Below, piece by piece: positions 1 through 8,588 of a stretch of 33,532 bases of DNA. The stretch spans positions 1-33,532 of the forward strand of contig CAJJWN010000032.1 of assembly GCA_905196835.1 (NCBI GenBank), in the 5' to 3' direction. Below the pieces are notes generated by a model. The model searched no databases and was not told the DNA's origin. It saw only the letters and a list, made by a program, of their open reading frames with translations. The translations under genes were made by a program, and so were the position numbers. This stretch comes from an uncultured Prevotella sp. GTDB lineage: Bacteria; Bacteroidota; Bacteroidia; Bacteroidales; Bacteroidaceae. Positions within the stretch are counted from its first letter, which is position 1; every line of letters begins with the position of its first letter.

Positions 1-3000
1 CTCGCGGCCTACCTCGATTACCGTACCCGGATTGTATATAGTCTGCTGTCCGGGCCGCTCTTCGGCGTCTGCGCTGAGAGGTCCGGGGTCCATTCCGCCT
101 TCATCCTTGACGGTAGTGTCCCAATAGAACAGCTGCGCAGGCTCGGTCATCATGTCGAGAGGCAGGTCGATATTGGTTATCTTGAACGCCTTTGTACCAG
201 CGTTGGCTATCTGGAAACTGGTCTCGAGATAACCTGTATATATCTGTGAGCCAACCACCGCCTCGTTCACTATCTTATCGGGGATAACCGGGCTCGGCGT
301 ACCGTTGATGGTAAGCTGAACGGGAACGGTAACCCTCTGCTTTGTAGGAACGTTGGTCTGGATGGCTATTTCGGTAGCATATTTGCCTCCAAGGCTGTCT
401 GCCAGTATTTCAATAGGCACTTCAACCTGGCCTCCGGCAGGCACAGTGAACATCCTGACAGGCTGTATCTCGACAGCATTGCCGGTGGTGATGCACTGCT
501 CGGGCAGCTGGAATCCTATCTCGCCGCTCTCGTCCTGCGCTCCGGCAAGACCGAACACGCCGCTCATCACGCCGCCGTCCTGCAAGTGATACTGGAACTT
601 GTACGAGCCGTCCTTGTACAGAATTACCTGGAAGTCCATGCCGAGCATCATGCTGTTGCCGTAGCCGATGAACGATACTACTACGTGGTCGTCTTCAGCC
701 TTGTAGAACGTTCCGTTCTTGGTAGACACGTCCATCGTGTGATTTCCCCAGAAAGGAGCGATGATGTTGGTGTAGAACGTACCGTCGGTAGGCAGCTCCG
801 TCGGCGGAGTGGGGAACTCCTTGTAGTCCTCGTGCTGGGTGAACGATACGAAGCCGACATTGTATATGTACATCGTCTTGTACTTCTTGCCGTAGAACGG
901 GAACTCGAACGGAAGCTCGACCGTGTAGTAGTCGGTCTTGTCAAGATAGTAAGTGAAGTCCTGGTGGGCGGCTTCGGGGTCGTTGGTTATGTCAACCCAG
1001 TCGTAAACCACGTTGTCGTCGTCGGTCTTCGACTTGTACTGATAGCCTATTTCAGCCGTTGTCTCTGTCTCGAGGTCGGCCAGGTCGAACCAGTCGTTAG
1101 GCTCGATTGAGAACGTCAGAGGCTCGTTGCCCGCGTTGTTCACGGTCAACATCTGTGCGATGTCGGTGCCGCAGTCGGTCGTAAGGGTAAGAGCGTCAGG
1201 GTTGACGTCAATCTCCGGGCATCCGATTACGGTGCCGCTGACTGCTACCACGCTCTCCGTTCCGTCCTGATACTTGATGCGTACGTTGTCCGTTACTTCG
1301 CCTTCGGCCTCGGTAGGCAGGGTTATGAAGATGTCCTTTCCATATCCCGGCTTCACGGTGAAGCCATTGGCAATGTCCTCGGCGACGGTCACCTTGCCGC
1401 CGTCAACGAACACAGCGGTAACCGTGAGGTCGTTCGTTCCGTTGTTGCTGAGCAGCACGGAGCGGCGCGCCGTCGATGTGCGGAACACTTCTCCGAAGTC
1501 AACCGCCTCAGCGTCGAGCTTCACTACGGGCACAAGTCCGTCGCCGGTGATGTTCGCCGTGAGCACAACGTTCTTGCTCGGGGTGACGGGGTCGTTGGTA
1601 AGAATGGTCAGGTTGTTGGTCAGCTTGCCGGCATACATGCCCTCGACTGCCTTCGCCGTGATGGTGATTTCCTTATTCTCGCCCACTCCGATGACACCAC
1701 TTGCACTTGAAAGCTCTGAAACCATCGATGTGGCAGGCGCCAGGATGCGTATTGCCGAGCCGGTGATTATCTGCTGGTAGAGCGTGCTTTCATATGACGC
1801 ATTCTTGTCGGTAACGACAAACGGGTCGTCGCACTCGATGTCGGCAACGCCGATGAACACGTCAGCACCTTCGTTAAAGGTGTTCATGGGGTCGTAGTCG
1901 TCATAGTAAACCTCGATGCTTCCATCGGCCACGAGCGACATGTGGAAGCTTATAGGAGTGTACTCGTCGCCATAAACGGGAGCAAGCACGTCCTTATATT
2001 TTATGGTGAACTTGCCGTCCTGGCGGCCGTATGAAATCTTGGTGTTGGCTCCTATGTGGAGAGGACCAGAGCAAGCGTAAGCCGAAACATAACCAAGACC
2101 CGCAACATCTTCGGCCGTCGGTATCATGGTCTGTATGTTGCCGTCGATGGTCTGCATGGCGATACCGCCGCGGGTGTTGATGTAAATCTGCGAATAATTT
2201 GTTCCGTAGAACGGGAACTGGAAGCCAAGGTCAACGGCCTGCGACTGCCATACGTTGTCGTTGAACTGCGAAGTGATGTCAGTCTCGTTGGCAATCTCGG
2301 GGTTTCCGTCGTACTGGAAGGCGTCGCTTCCGTTCAGGTTGGACTCGTAGCTGTAGCCGAACTTGTGGGCCTCTACGCCGTCTATGGTCTCGTCGGAGAA
2401 GCGCGGGAAGACGTATTCAAGCGGATACTGGCCTGTGTTCTCGATGACTATCTTGTCGGTATTGGCCTCTCCGCCTACCTCGAGGTTGCCAAAGTCGATG
2501 GCCTCCTTGTCCACCTTGACCTCGGCGGGCATCGAAGCGACACCGCGTACTACGATGTTGAACTTGATGCCGTTGGCGTCAGTGAGCGTGATTGTGCCCG
2601 ACTTGCTGCCTGCCGAAGCCGGTTTGAACGTCACGTTGAGCGTGCCTTTCGAGCGTGCCGCAAAGCCGGCGATGTAATCTTCGGGCGTAAACTCTTCCGA
2701 ACTGCTCTCCATTCCGTTGCCGGGGAACTGCAAAGCGCCATACTGTCCGGTAAAGTCGCCGTAGCCGTTGTTCACTATCTCGACGGCGAGAGTCTTCTCC
2801 TTGCCTACCAGGAGTTCGCCGAAGTCAACCACTTTGGCCGCCGAAAGCTCGGGCTTGTTGCCGCTTACCTTCATGTTGACGGTGAGCTTCTGCTTCGGGT
2901 TCTCGGTCTCGTTGGTGTTCACGTTGAGGTTGAACGTATAGTCGCCGTTCACTATCTTCTGTCCGTCGTTCTGCATGGTTACGACCTGCGAGCTGCTTGG

Positions 3001-5664
3001 ACGCACCGTGCCCGATATGGGTTCGGGGCTGAGCACAGAGCTCCAGTCGGGGTTCTTGCTTATCGCATAGACATCCCATGTGAGCGAGTCGGCGTCCTGG
3101 GCGAGGTTGCCTTCACGCAGCACTTCGCTAAGCTGCGTCCACGTCTGCCCGTTGTCACCGCTGTAGAAGCTGTAATGACGGATGTTGGACGTACTGGTGA
3201 AGCCCGCGCCGAGCGGTGTCGTCTGGCCTGCCGGGTACTTGGCTACGACCCAGAAACTGCTTCCCGGCTCGAAGAACAGCTGCTCTTCAAGGTTTATGTC
3301 GTAGTTGTAGGCGAAGAACATGTAGTTCACCTTGGCCAACAAGCTTGCCGTAGAGATAGACTGCGAGCCGTTGTATATTTCGATTTCGGGCGTGTTTGAG
3401 TCGCCGGGACCTCCGAAGCGCAACGCCGTAAGGTTGAAACCGTCGGGATAAGCGTTCGGGTCAACGTAGAAGTATTGCGCCAAAGCGTTGGTGCTTTTGG
3501 CGTTGTCGTCGCCCACGTTGTAGAATATTCCGTTAGACCAGGACATCTCCTTGGGATAGTCTTCGGCCATGTATTCGGCCGATACAACGGGATAATCAGA
3601 CACCGCCGAGAATGCGGATATCTTCTTGCCCGACGTAACCACGCGGCCGGGAGACGGCGCAGAGTTAGACATCGTAGACACGGGCACAGACACGGTGTTG
3701 GCCGAGAGGCTGTACTCGAGTATGCCCTTGCCGGTGTTCTTGATGCTGAACTCGTCCTTGCCTACGCCGCCATGCGCCGCGTCAACGTTGAGCGTAAGGG
3801 CCGTCTTGCTGAAATCTACCTTCGGGCCTTCGTTCGTAGTGAAGCTCTTTACTCCAGAAAGAGCCGACATGTCGCCGTAACGGCTCACGGCCTGTATGGC
3901 TATGTAGTAGGTGGTTACGGGCTGCAGGCCTTCGAGGGTGTACTTCATCGGGTCGCCCGAGGTCATGAACTTGGTGTCAACCGATACCTGCTTCAGGTCT
4001 GTAGCGCCGTCAATTGTAGTGAAGGGCTGCGTGCTGTAATATATAATATGGTGGTCAACGCTCTTCACGTCGGCGTCGGGAATGGTCCATTCGATGAGGA
4101 CATTGTCCTGCGACGGTGTCAGGGTATAGTCGGCCACGGCGTCGGGAGCTTCGCCCGAGCCCATCTGCAAAGCCTTGTAAGCGTCGATGTAGCCGCTGCC
4201 GAAGAGACCTTCCACCTGCGGGTTGCGCGTGTAGAAGTCGTTGACTGACGACACGAGCTGGTCGCGCAGCGTAGAGTTTGAGAAGTTGGGGTTGCCGTAT
4301 TTCGACAAAACCAGCGCCGCGATGCCAGACACATGCGGGCAGGCCATCGACGTACCGTCCATCGTTCCGTACTGGCCGTTGGGCAGAGTGCTGAGCACTC
4401 CGTATGCAGGGCCGTAGTCAGTGTTGCCGCCTGGGGCGGTAACGTCGCAGAAAGTACCGTTTGAAGAGTAGCTTGCCGGGTTGAGCATCGGGTCCATAGC
4501 CGCTACGGCCACGCACGGCTCGTAGGCCGCGGGGTAGAAAGTGCCGGTTGTTCCGGTGTTTCCGTTGGCGAAGATACACAGTCCGCCGAGCATCTTGTCG
4601 CCGCCGCCGTTGGCGGTGAAGTAGTCGATACAGTCAAGCACAAACTGCTCGTAGTAGCCTGACTGGTCCCAACCCCATGAGCACTGGGCGATGCTTGCGC
4701 CGTTGTCGGCGGCATATACCAGCGCTTTGCCGAAGTCTGCGTTGAGCGACGAGCGCGAGTCGAACACCTGGCACACCATCATCTTGACGCCGCCGTGGCC
4801 CTCAGAACCTCCGGCAACGCCGCTTACGCCTATGCCGTTGTTGTTGGTCGCGCCCACGGTGCCGGCCACGTGCGTGCCGTGCTGGTGCGGATAGATGTCG
4901 TTGCTGTCATAGACGAAGTTCCATCCGTACACGTCGTCAACGTAGCCGTTGCCGTCGTCGTCAACGCCGGGCTCTCCGTTAAGCTCGGCCTCGTTCACCC
5001 ATACGTTGTCCTTAAGGTCGGGATGGTCGGTCTGGAACGCTCCGTCGATAATCGCCACGAGCACGTCCTTCTTTCCGGTCTCGATGGCCCAGGCCGCGTT
5101 GGCGTTGATGTCGGCGCCCGGCATGGAGCCGGTCAGCGAGCCGTCGTTGTTGTAATGCCACTGCTGCGACAGCATCGGGTCGTTGAAGAACTGGCTGCCC
5201 TCGGCCTTCGGGGCGGCCTTCGGCATGTCAACCACGCGCGCGGGGCCGTCGCCGATTAGCTTCATCGGGCGTATTTCCTCGACGAGCTGAATGCCGGGAA
5301 CGCTCTTGTAAAGGTTGCGTGCGGAAGCAGGGGTAATCGCCGTGGGGTCGAACTTGATTTCGTACCACAGGTCAAGCCCGGCGGCCTTGTGCCTTGCCTC
5401 GTACTTGGGCGAGTAAGGTATGCACCGCTTGATGCTCACCGCCTTAGCCTGCGAGTTGGCGCGGTCCAGCGGCTTTATGCCGGTGGTCACCACTCCGTTG
5501 CTCATGGGCAGCGGAGCCTGTGAAATTCTTGCCGCCACCTCGCGCTGCAGCTTGACACGTACTACCCCTTCAGAGGGGGGGGTAAATGCCTGCTGAGCCG
5601 ACGTATGCACGCCACAGGCCAATCCCATGACGAGCATCACCAGGTAGAGTAGGTAATTTCGCAT
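1..5664 (-). CDS. Secreted S8 (subtilisin-like) serine protease, very large, 3' end outside window
   Basis: The frame is open from the ATG at 5664 to the window edge, giving 1888 residues without a stop, so the C-terminus is missing. The N-terminus (MRNYLLYLVMLVMGLACG, then HTSAQQ) is a signal peptide. The subtilisin triad is visible: D207 in VAIIDG, H262 in HGTHVAG and S439 in GTSMACPHVSG. A fibronectin III-like domain follows at about 505-610. Choice-of-anchor D-like repeats beginning with VDFG lie near 945, 1056 and 1388. Two related modules with F.FPFYG motifs lie near 1150 and 1588. This points to an exported or surface protease with adhesive stalk domains. A T9SS sorting domain would be expected in the missing part, which is inference. 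It is divergent from the pectate lyase gene. An 8-bp C run lies in codons 28-30. The protease assignment is firm; the substrate is unknown. Confidence 0.95.
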   Translation of the reverse strand, partial: MRNYLLYLVMLVMGLACGVHTSAQQAFTPPSEGVVRVKLQREVAARISQAPLPMSNGVVTTGIKPLDRANSQAKAVSIKRCIPYSPKYEARHKAAGLDLWYEIKFDPTAITPASARNLYKSVPGIQLVEEIRPMKLIGDGPARVVDMPKAAPKAEGSQFFNDPMLSQQWHYNNDGSLTGSMPGADINANAAWAIETGKKDVLVAIIDGAFQTDHPDLKDNVWVNEAELNGEPGVDDDGNGYVDDVYGWNFVYDSNDIYPHQHGTHVAGTVGATNNNGIGVSGVAGGSEGHGGVKMMVCQVFDSRSSLNADFGKALVYAADNGASIAQCSWGWDQSGYYEQFVLDCIDYFTANGGGDKMLGGLCIFANGNTGTTGTFYPAAYEPCVAVAAMDPMLNPASYSSNGTFCDVTAPGGNTDYGPAYGVLSTLPNGQYGTMDGTSMACPHVSGIAALVLSKYGNPNFSNSTLRDQLVSSVNDFYTRNPQVEGLFGSGYIDAYKALQMGSGEAPDAVADYTLTPSQDNVLIEWTIPDADVKSVDHHIIYYSTQPFTTIDGATDLKQVSVDTKFMTSGDPMKYTLEGLQPVTTYYIAIQAVSRYGDMSALSGVKSFTTNEGPKVDFSKTALTLNVDAAHGGVGKDEFSIKNTGKGILEYSLSANTVSVPVSTMSNSAPSPGRVVTSGKKISAFSAVSDYPVVSAEYMAEDYPKEMSWSNGIFYNVGDDNAKSTNALAQYFYVDPNAYPDGFNLTALRFGGPGDSNTPEIEIYNGSQSISTASLLAKVNYMFFAYNYDINLEEQLFFEPGSSFWVVAKYPAGQTTPLGAGFTSTSNIRHYSFYSGDNGQTWTQLSEVLREGNLAQDADSLTWDVYAISKNPDWSSVLSPEPISGTVRPSSSQVVTMQNDGQKIVNGDYTFNLNVNTNETENPKQKLTVNMKVSGNKPELSAAKVVDFGELLVGKEKTLAVEIVNNGYGDFTGQYGALQFPGNGMESSSEEFTPEDYIAGFAARSKGTLNVTFKPASAGSKSGTITLTDANGIKFNIVVRGVASMPAEVKVDKEAIDFGNLEVGGEANTDKIVIENTGQYPLEYVFPRFSDETIDGVEAHKFGYSYESNLNGSDAFQYDGNPEIANETDITSQFNDNVWQSQAVDLGFQFPFYGTNYSQIYINTRGGIAMQTIDGNIQTMIPTAEDVAGLGYVSAYACSGPLHIGANTKISYGRQDGKFTIKYKDVLAPVYGDEYTPISFHMSLVADGSIEVYYDDYDPMNTFNEGADVFIGVADIECDDPFVVTDKNASYESTLYQQIITGSAIRILAPATSMVSELSSASGVIGVGENKEITITAKAVEGMYAGKLTNNLTILTNDPVTPSKNVVLTANITGDGLVPVVKLDAEAVDFGEVFRTSTARRSVLLSNNGTNDLTVTAVFVDGGKVTVAEDIANGFTVKPGYGKDIFITLPTEAEGEVTDNVRIKYQDGTESVVAVSGTVIGCPEIDVNPDALTLTTDCGTDIAQMLTVNNAGNEPLTFSIEPNDWFDLADLETETTAEIGYQYKSKTDDDNVVYDWVDITNDPEAAHQDFTYYLDKTDYYTVELPFEFPFYGKKYKTMYIYNVGFVSFTQHEDYKEFPTPPTELPTDGTFYTNIIAPFWGNHTMDVSTKNGTFYKAEDDHVVVSFIGYGNSMMLGMDFQVILYKDGSYKFQYHLQDGGVMSGVFGLAGAQDESGEIGFQLPEQCITTGNAVEIQPVRMFTVPAGGQVEVPIEILADSLGGKYATEIAIQTNVPTKQRVTVPVQLTINGTPSPVIPDKIVNEAVVGSQIYTGYLETSFQIANAGTKAFKITNIDLPLDMMTEPAQLFYWDTTVKDEGGMDPGPLSADAEERPGQQTIYNPGTVIEVGRE

Positions 5665-5771
5665 AATGCTTTGATTAAAAATTGATAATTAAGTGAATAA
5701 AAAGTTGTACTAAATCTGTCGCATAACAAGATGTAAAACACACTAACGTGCCGCAACACTATTGGCGTGCG

Positions 5772-5803
5772 CAAATTTATTGAAAATTTGTTTAAAAGCC
5801 AAA
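5772..5803 (-). promoter_or_regulatory. Bacteroidota-type promoter of the S8 protease gene
   Basis: On the minus strand there is a -33 TTTG (5803-5800), a 20-bp spacer, and a -7 box TAAATTTG (5779-5772). This matches the Bacteroides primary sigma consensus TTTG-N19-21-TAnnTTTG. It leaves an AT-rich leader of about 100 nt before the ATG at 5664. It is the best-formed promoter in the window. Confidence 0.7.
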
Positions 5804-6000
5804 CGTTTGCTGACATTTTGTTTATAAAAAGTCAACAACGTTTCAAATTGTCATAAAACATCGATAAAACAAGCGTCAATTATAGCATTTTAACATACAA
5901 AAACAGCCTGTCCGTAACCACAACCGCGCACGCCGCCGACAGCTTTACGCCGGCCGCCATGCCGCCGACCGCCCACCCGGCGACGGCCGCCGCGTAACCG

Positions 6001-6374
6001 CCTGACAGTCAGGGGCTTTGTAAAAGGCCGTCTTTTAGTCTGCAAAAGGCGGTCTTTTAGCGTGCGAAAGGCGGCCTTTTGGAAGGCGAAAGACCGTCTT
6101 TTGAAATGAGAATGGATAATGGATGATTGACAATTATGATTAGCTTTGTCAGCAGACAGCCTTGAATGCGGGCATCATTTTTAATTTTTCATTGTTAATT
6201 TTTAATTCACCAAGCCGCCCACCCCAGCCATCCCGAAATGAGGGAGCTTGATTAGCAGTGTCCCATTAACGGCGTATTAGGCTAATAAGGCTTATCGGGC
6301 TAATCCTGCCAATAGGCCAAATAAGCCTGATAAGCCCAATAAGCCCGATGCGCCAAGGCTGCCCGCAAGGCATA
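6001..6374 (+). repeat. Composite intergenic repeat, copy A (leader + 22-bp array + AT-rich tail)
   Basis: The element starts with the palindromic leader CTGACAGTCAG (6002-6012). Four 22-bp units follow at 6020-6107. Then comes a tail beginning GAGAATGGATAAT, with poly-AT, a CCCGAAATGAGGGAGC segment and alternating GGCTTATT/AATAAGCC blocks, ending near GCAAGGCATAC. Copy C (13663-14039) is the same element in reverse, with a perfectly matching 66-bp block (6240-6305 against 13733-13798). Copy B (9847-10286) is a direct but rearranged copy. Confidence 0.85.
6020..6107 (+). repeat. 22-bp phased palindromic array, locus 1 (4 units)
   Basis: Four contiguous units start at 6020, 6042, 6064 and 6086. 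Each has the form GYRAAAGRCSGYCTTTT plus about 5 variable bases. Units 1 and 2 can pair fully as RNA in the plus orientation if G-U wobble is allowed. The leader palindrome is at 6002-6012. Confidence 0.85.
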
Positions 6375-6541
6375 CTAAGCTCCCTCCTTTCGGGAAGGTT
6401 GGGGTTGGTGTTTGTGGGCAGGCAGCCGGGTAGCTCCTAAAAAAACATCCCCTCGATTAAACCACGGCCACACTGCCGCGTCTAATTAAGGAAAACATTG
6501 CGCCGCCGGAGGCGGCTTGCTACTAACAAAACATCTACGAA

Positions 6542-7657
6542 ATGAACATCAAGACAACGGCCGCCGCGCTGGCAATCGTGCTCTTCACTGCACTCTCGGC
6601 GCAGGCGCAGGGCGGCAAGGACGGCAACCTGCTGGAAAAGAGATGGACAAGCGCCGCGCCGAAGCTCGACGGCGCGTTCCTCACCACCGCCGAGGCGGCG
6701 CGCATAGGCGACAACCTGCTGTATTACCAGCACCCGTCGGGCGGTTGGCCGAAGAACATGCAGCTGCAAGACGAGCTGACACCGGCCATTAAAAACAAGG
6801 TGGAGAAGCTGAAGCAGGGCAAGCGCTACGCCACAATAGACAACAAGGCCACGACCACGGAGATAGCTTACCTCATGCGGCTGTACAACGCCACCAAGGC
6901 GGAGAAGTACCGCGAGGCCGCCGTCAAGGGCTTCAACTACCTGTTCGAGGCGCAATACGACAACGGCGGATGGCCGCAGTTTTACCCCCTTTCAAAGGGA
7001 TATTACACGCACATAACCTACAACGACGACGCCATGGTGAACGTGCTGAAGCTGATGCGCGACGCTGCCAAGGGCAAAGAGCCTTACGCCGCACTGCCCG
7101 ACAGCGTCAAGGCCAAGGCAAAAGCCTCGCTGGCGAAGGGCGTGGACTGCATTCTGAAGACGCAGGTGGTGCAGAACGGTGTCAAGACCGTATGGTGCGC
7201 GCAGCACGACGAACGCACCTTGCAGCCCGCCCCGGCGCGCGCCTTCGAGCTGGCGAGCCTCAGCGGACAGGAGAGCGACGACATAGTGCTCTTCCTCATG
7301 TCGCTGTCAAAGCCGTCAGAGGAAATCCGCCAGGCCGTAGAGGCTGCCGTGGCGTGGTTCAAGAAGAGCGCAATCATGGGCAAGCGCATAGAGAAGTTTA
7401 CCAACGCCGACGGCAAGAAGGACTACCGCGTGGTTGACTGCGCGCAGGACGACGCGCCCTGTCCCGTGCTGTGGGCGCGCTTCTACACGCTCGACGACAA
7501 CCGCCCGTTCTTCTGCGACCGCGACGGCGTGATGAAGTTCAGCGTCTCCGACATAGGCTACGAGCGCCGCAACGGCTACAGTTGGTACAACTCCGACGGT
7601 CTGGAGGTGCTTGAACGCTACGCCAAGTGGAAGGAAAAATATGGTATAGGAAAGTAA
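6542..7657 (+). CDS. pelA: Pectate lyase, polysaccharide lyase family 10
   Basis: 371 residues, the usual length for a bacterial PL10 enzyme. It would cleave polygalacturonate by beta-elimination. The N-terminus is a signal peptide (AIVLFTALSAQAQ), so it is exported. Family landmarks are YQHPSGGWPKN near residues 61-71, IDNKATTTEIAYL near 99, YDNGGWPQFYP near 139, WCAQHDER (218-225) followed by TLQPAPARAFELASLSGQES, and the C-terminal Y(S)WYNSDGLEVLERYAKW segment. The arginine of HDER (R225) is a conserved candidate catalytic residue; I did not align it. The ATG at 6542 directly precedes the signal peptide. The GYF-domain gene starts 5 bp after the stop, suggesting co-transcription. No pectin transporter or other pectinase lies next to it. 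Confidence 0.93.
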   Translation: MNIKTTAAALAIVLFTALSAQAQGGKDGNLLEKRWTSAAPKLDGAFLTTAEAARIGDNLLYYQHPSGGWPKNMQLQDELTPAIKNKVEKLKQGKRYATIDNKATTTEIAYLMRLYNATKAEKYREAAVKGFNYLFEAQYDNGGWPQFYPLSKGYYTHITYNDDAMVNVLKLMRDAAKGKEPYAALPDSVKAKAKASLAKGVDCILKTQVVQNGVKTVWCAQHDERTLQPAPARAFELASLSGQESDDIVLFLMSLSKPSEEIRQAVEAAVAWFKKSAIMGKRIEKFTNADGKKDYRVVDCAQDDAPCPVLWARFYTLDDNRPFFCDRDGVMKFSVSDIGYERRNGYSWYNSDGLEVLERYAKWKEKYGIGK

Positions 7658-7662
7658 AGAAC

Positions 7663-8340
7663 ATGGACTTTTTCATCATAAAAGACAACAAGCAGCGAGG
7701 CCCTTACTCCATAGAGCAGCTCGCTGAAATGGGAATAACGTCGGGAACGCTCGTCTGGCGTGAAGGACTTGGCACGTGGAAGCCCGCCTGGCAGGTGGAC
7801 GAACTGCGCGCAATACTCGACGGCAAACCTACGGACGCGGCCACGCCGCCGCCCGTTACGCCGCAGGAAGACGACATAGCGTATGACGAGACGCAGCCCG
7901 ACGAGCCTGCGGACGCTACCGCACAGGCCGGCAAACGCCGCCGCAGGCGCACCGCCAAGTGGCTGGCCGCGGCTGCCGTGGTGTTCTTCCTGCTGCTGAT
8001 AACCTGCCCCGGCGAGGAGAAACACCGCCAGACGGTGGTTGACGAGATAGCCGAGGCGGCGCAGAGGGAAAACATCTGGCAGAGCAAGGACAATGACCTG
8101 CTGGGCGCTTTCGGCGAAACGCTGGGCAACATGCTCGTGGCGCAGTTCGCCGATGCCGTCGTGGGGCAGTTCATGAGGGTTGACAACTACGTCATCTTCT
8201 CCGTCGGCAAGATACGCTACGGCGGCAAGACGAAGACCGTATCGTTCGGAATACTGGGCCATGTGTTCACCTTCGATGCCGACGACATAGGCAAGGCCAT
8301 GGAGAAGGAGCAGCCAATGCCCGACACGATGGCGGTATGA
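7663..8340 (+). CDS. GYF_2 (DUF4339)-like domain membrane protein of unknown function
   Basis: 225 residues from the ATG at 7663. An in-frame ATG at 7627 exists but lies inside the lyase gene, while GGAAAG at 7649-7654 is placed as a ribosome site for 7663. Residues 1-50 form a GYF-type domain: FFIIKDNKQRGPYSIEQLAE, then TLVWREG, then W(K)PAWQV. Such domains usually bind proline-rich peptides. A low-complexity acidic linker and an arginine cluster (KRRRRR) precede one hydrophobic helix at about 99-115 (WLAAAAVVFFLLLI). The remaining ~105 residues show no motif I know. By the positive-inside rule the GYF domain should be cytoplasmic. The link to the lyase is only positional. Confidence 0.8.
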   Translation: MDFFIIKDNKQRGPYSIEQLAEMGITSGTLVWREGLGTWKPAWQVDELRAILDGKPTDAATPPPVTPQEDDIAYDETQPDEPADATAQAGKRRRRRTAKWLAAAAVVFFLLLITCPGEEKHRQTVVDEIAEAAQRENIWQSKDNDLLGAFGETLGNMLVAQFADAVVGQFMRVDNYVIFSVGKIRYGGKTKTVSFGILGHVFTFDADDIGKAMEKEQPMPDTMAV

Positions 8341-8353
8341 AAAAGGTAAAAAG

Positions 8354-8545
8354 ACGTGAGTTCGGTATAAGAAAACATCCTTTGTAGGGACATAATTCAT
8401 TATGTCCGCACGTTCTGAAAGAACGTTTTTATTATGCTACGCTTAGGTAATACGCCTCTTCGCGGCGTGCGGACATAATGAATTATGTCCCTACAAAGGG
8501 TATTTTCGCTGTTTGTGGAAAATAGAAGTTATGCCGAACTCACGT
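8354..8545. mobile_element. MITE-like nested inverted-repeat element, 192 bp
   Basis: The outer ends are 17-bp inverted repeats, 16/17 matching (8354-8370 and 8529-8545; ACGTGAGTTCGGTATAA type). Inside is a perfect 33-bp inverted repeat (8379-8411 and 8467-8499). Each inner arm is itself palindromic around GGACATAATTCATTATGTCC. TAAAAAG flanks both outer ends (8347-8353 and 8546-8552), consistent with a 7-bp target duplication, although the flanks are low-complexity A-rich DNA. There is no ORF, so movement would need a transposase in trans. It separates the GYF gene from the MFS gene. Confidence 0.7.
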
Positions 8546-8588
8546 TAAAAAGATAAAAAAGTAAAAAGGTAAAAAGGGATAACACACA

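Larger units (their letters stand above)
5665..6541. other. 877-bp divergent intergenic region without a gene
   Basis: Between the protease and pectate lyase starts there is an AT-rich protease leader and promoter (5665-5890), then a GC-rich stretch (5920-6000), then composite repeat copy A (6001-6374). Last comes a 165-bp segment before the lyase, containing a small GC hairpin (GCCGCC/GGCGGC near 6503-6517). I see no credible ORF. No TAnnTTTG box with a matching -33 is visible for the lyase. The only candidate box, TAGCTTTG at 6141-6148, lies inside the repeat. Confidence 0.7.

Noticed and set aside
2056..3399. 447-residue plus-strand open frame
   Set aside because: It is the antisense of the S8 protease, whose minus-strand frame has a signal peptide, catalytic triad and domain repeats. 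The plus frame has no recognisable motif.
6020..6107. CRISPR array reading of the 22-bp repeats
   Set aside because: The units are contiguous with no unique spacers, arrays have only about four units, they recur at many sites, and no cas genes are present.
6141..6148. TAGCTTTG as the pectate lyase promoter
   Set aside because: It matches the -7 consensus, but it lies in the dispersed composite repeat about 400 bp upstream, has no -33 partner, and occurs in all three copies regardless of the gene downstream.
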